From positions 1-7,899 of the forward strand of contig CAZGYE010000275.1 of assembly GCA_964530165.1 (NCBI GenBank): 7,899 nt of DNA, read 5' to 3'. This DNA is from CAZGYE01 sp964530165 (lineage in GTDB: Bacteria; Planctomycetota; Planctomycetia; Planctomycetales; Planctomycetaceae). Below are positions 6,819-7,899 of the stretch, piece by piece (the first letter of the stretch is position 1; every line of letters starts with the position of its first letter). The notes under the pieces are model-generated. The model made no database searches. It had not been told where the DNA came from and saw nothing but the letters and a program-made list of their open reading frames with translations. A program made the translations under genes and the position numbers.

Positions 6819-7364
6819 TCAACAACTCGGGCCGGCGCCTTTCGCCTGGGGAGCGGCCAGCTTCTCAAAGTCGGGTCGATCGGCGCTCGTCTCGGGTTGG
6901 AATGCGCGGATGATCGCTCCATCGGCAATCAAAAACGCGCCCGGCATCTGAAAGACGTCGCCGGTTGGTTTGCCGGGCCGGTGTCCCGACAGCATCGCGG
7001 CCTTGAAACCGCGCCACCAGACGCGCGGACCCATTACCTGCTGCACGCTTCCGCGTCCGAGACCGAAGCCCCGGTACACCTGCCGATCCGGGTCGCTGAT
7101 GTGTGGAACGTCTTCCAGACCGTACTGTCTGAACAGCTCGACGGCGTCGGCGTCCGGCATCATGTGCACCAGGACCACCCGCGTTCCAGAGCCTTCGACT
7201 GACGATCGCTTCTCGGCCAGACCGGCCAGCATCTCGCGACAGAACAGTCACCCGCCGTGCCGCAGAAACACGACCAGCACCGGCGACCGCCGCGACATCG
7301 CATCGAGCGTCTCACCGGCCGGCACGTGAGTGGATTTCAGAATGTCGCCGAGTGAATCAGACAT
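6819..7364 (-). CDS. Peroxiredoxin-like (SelL-related) selenoprotein, in-frame TGA read as Sec39
   Basis: 181 residues from ATG 7364 to TGA 6819-6821, with one in-frame TGA at 7248-7250 as codon 39. Residues 31-48 read LVVFLRHGG-U-LFCREMLAG. Relatives have FLRHxGCxFCRE here, so the TGA replaces the first, redox-active Cys of CxxC, and C42 is the partner. The downstream frame is family-like throughout: VVLVHMMPD, the LFRQYGLEDVPHISDPD region, VYRGFGLGRG, VWWRGFKAAMLSGH, GDVFQMPGAFLI and ADRPDFEKLA. These belong to the AhpC/TSA-like thioredoxin-fold group; a cytoplasmic thiol/selenol peroxidase or oxidoreductase role is likely. No substitution or frame loss besides the TGA is visible, which argues against decay. 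A SECIS-like hairpin overlaps 7197-7250. No Shine-Dalgarno is evident; TACAAT at 7371-7376 lies six bases before the ATG. Conventional calling would wrongly start at Met45 (7232). Alternative: a TGC/TGT-to-TGA nonsense mutation or a sequencing error. Confidence 0.85.
7197..7250 (-). promoter_or_regulatory. Putative bacterial SECIS element after the UGA of the selenoprotein
   Basis: Numbering the mRNA from U1 of the UGA (7250), I can pair 24-27 with 33-36 (GGCC/GGCC) closing the loop GGUCU (28-32), then 20-23 with 41-44, 14-17 with 46-49, and a basal helix 2-6 with 50-54 (GACUG/CAGUC) that includes part of the UGA. Bulges separate the helices. The loop starts 25 nt after the UGA, within the usual range for bacterial SECIS, and GGUCU equals the E. 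coli fdhF apical loop as I remember it. Bacterial SECIS elements bind SelB to deliver Sec-tRNA. Pairing was done by eye, with no energy calculation. Confidence 0.65.
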
Positions 7365-7443
7365 CGGTTAATTGTACGCCGTCGGAAGTCAGCAAAGAAG
7401 CGGGAACTGTTGAGAAAATTCAGTAGTTCCAAATTTCGAATCT

Positions 7444-7521
7444 GGGTGGCTGGGTCAGAGCGAAAGCGATGGCCCAGATCCACGAATTCCTGGCCTTCCC
7501 GTTGGTCAGACCCGGCCACCC
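7444..7521. repeat. Imperfect 16-bp inverted repeat spanning 78 bases
   Basis: GGGTGGCTGGGTCAGA (7444-7459) pairs with the reverse complement of 7506-7521, GGGTGGCCGGGTCTGA, at 14 of 16 positions. The 46-base interior is not obviously self-complementary. It resembles a small non-autonomous or REP-type element rather than a terminator. No target-site duplication is obvious. Confidence 0.6.
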
Positions 7522-7684
7522 GACGAGCCGTTCATTGGCCCAACTCGGATTACAATGGATCTCCAATCGATGGCAACGCAGTTCGTTTGAACACGTTGTG
7601 AATATTTGAGGTCCGTCAGCTTCGATTGGAAGGGAATTGGAAGGGTGCTGTGTAGATTAGACTTGCAGCTACCGTGGCGAGCGC

Positions 7685-7690
7685 TATAAT
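7685..7690 (+). promoter_or_regulatory. Consensus -10 box TATAAT, possible promoter for the tRNA transcript
   Basis: A perfect TATAAT on the plus strand lies about 155 bases before the tRNA-Gly. The best upstream box at 16-base spacing is TTGCAG, only a partial -35. A transcript from here would carry a long 5' leader before the tRNA, trimmed by RNase P. The perfect box is the only real support. Confidence 0.35.
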
Positions 7691-7844
7691 CGGAGTCGCT
7701 CAATCTGCCGGTACGGCCGCCACGGCATGGGCCACACACTTGACGTTCCAGGCGACGGTGAGATAATCGTCATTGAGTGGTCTCTGTGCGAGAGGCCGGC
7801 TTCGTTGGAATCGCGATTGCAGCCGTCAGCAGATTGGAAAAAAG

Positions 7845-7899
7845 GCGGGTGTAGCTCAGTGGTAGAGCACCACGTTGCCAACGTGGCTGTCGAGGGTTC
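7845..7899 (+). tRNA. tRNA-Gly (anticodon GCC), 3' end cut by window
   Basis: The cloverleaf can be followed: acceptor 5' strand GCGGGTG (7845-7851), D stem GCTC/GAGC (7854-7857 with 7865-7868) around AGTGGTA, anticodon stem CCACG/CGTGG (7870-7874 with 7882-7886), loop TTGCCAA with anticodon GCC at 7877-7879, variable CTGTC, then T-stem GAGGG and TTC at the window end. GCC decodes GGC and GGU glycine codons. The T-loop remainder and acceptor 3' strand lie outside. It is not tRNA-Sec: the variable arm is short and the anticodon is not UCA. Confidence 0.95.

Larger units (their letters stand above)
7365..7844. other. Gene-free stretch between the selenoprotein and tRNA-Gly
   Basis: About 480 bases between divergent genes. 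It holds an imperfect inverted repeat (7444-7521), a two-copy 11-base tandem (ATTGGAAGGG at 7625-7634 and 7636-7645), a TATAAT box at 7685-7690 and the minus-strand TACAAT (7371-7376) next to the selenoprotein start. The small open frames here have no recognisable domain, and one of them runs straight through the inverted repeat, so I do not call a gene. Confidence 0.6.

Noticed and set aside
6819..6821. Second Sec at the terminal TGA, directly after a C-terminal Cys
   Set aside because: The protein already has family length here. Read-through would add 13 residues to another TGA with no recognisable motif, and I see no matching hairpin.
6819..7250. Pseudogene reading of the redox gene (simple nonsense mutation)
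   Set aside because: The only lesion is a TGA exactly at the catalytic Cys, the rest of the frame is intact and family-like, and a SECIS-like hairpin follows. Still possible as a sequencing error, which reads would settle.
7410..7601. Small plus-strand gene upstream of the tRNA
   Set aside because: Runs directly through the 7444-7521 inverted repeat, has no domain and no clear ribosome site.
7845..7899. tRNA-Sec near the selenoprotein gene
   Set aside because: The anticodon is GCC and the variable arm is short; it is an ordinary tRNA-Gly.

Overview
The window looks like a chromosomal segment of a GC-rich planctomycete (Pirellulales/Planctomycetales type). This is inferred from a serine/threonine kinase with the N-terminal lead-in common in that phylum, a secreted STN-domain protein of a planctomycete style, a cytochrome c'-like protein, a secreted propeller-PHP protein, and short GC-rich hairpin repeats of a kind I recall from those genomes. 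No database search was possible.

Layout. The plus strand opens with the C-terminal part of nusB (1-340). It overlaps by ATGA an exported 815-residue protein with a seven-repeat beta-propeller and a PHP/DUF3604-type metallophosphoesterase domain (337-2784). A gene-free stretch with interleaved inverted repeats follows (2785-3283). Then comes a Hanks-type Ser/Thr kinase carrying a C-terminal receiver-like domain that lacks the phosphoacceptor Asp (3284-4759). Three genes follow on the minus strand: an exported STN-like protein with a WD40-like blade inserted (4813-5658), an exported cytochrome c'-like protein that appears internally duplicated (5913-6719), and a thioredoxin-fold redox protein (6819-7364). 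A tandem hairpin repeat lies between the first two, and a second gene-free stretch with an inverted repeat follows the last. The window ends inside a plus-strand tRNA-Gly(GCC).

The main finding is that the redox gene is interrupted by one in-frame TGA exactly where the family has the first Cys of its CxxC active site. The frame is open and family-like on both sides, and a stem-loop resembling a bacterial SECIS lies just downstream, with a GGUCU apical loop 25 nt after the UGA. It is therefore best read as a UxxC selenoprotein of the peroxiredoxin-like/SelL-related group. A standard gene caller would truncate it to begin at the internal Met45.

The genes do not form one obvious pathway. The redox protein and the cytochrome c' could share a transcript (99-bp gap, same strand). 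The nusB-propeller/PHP pair is translationally coupled but functionally unrelated as far as can be seen.
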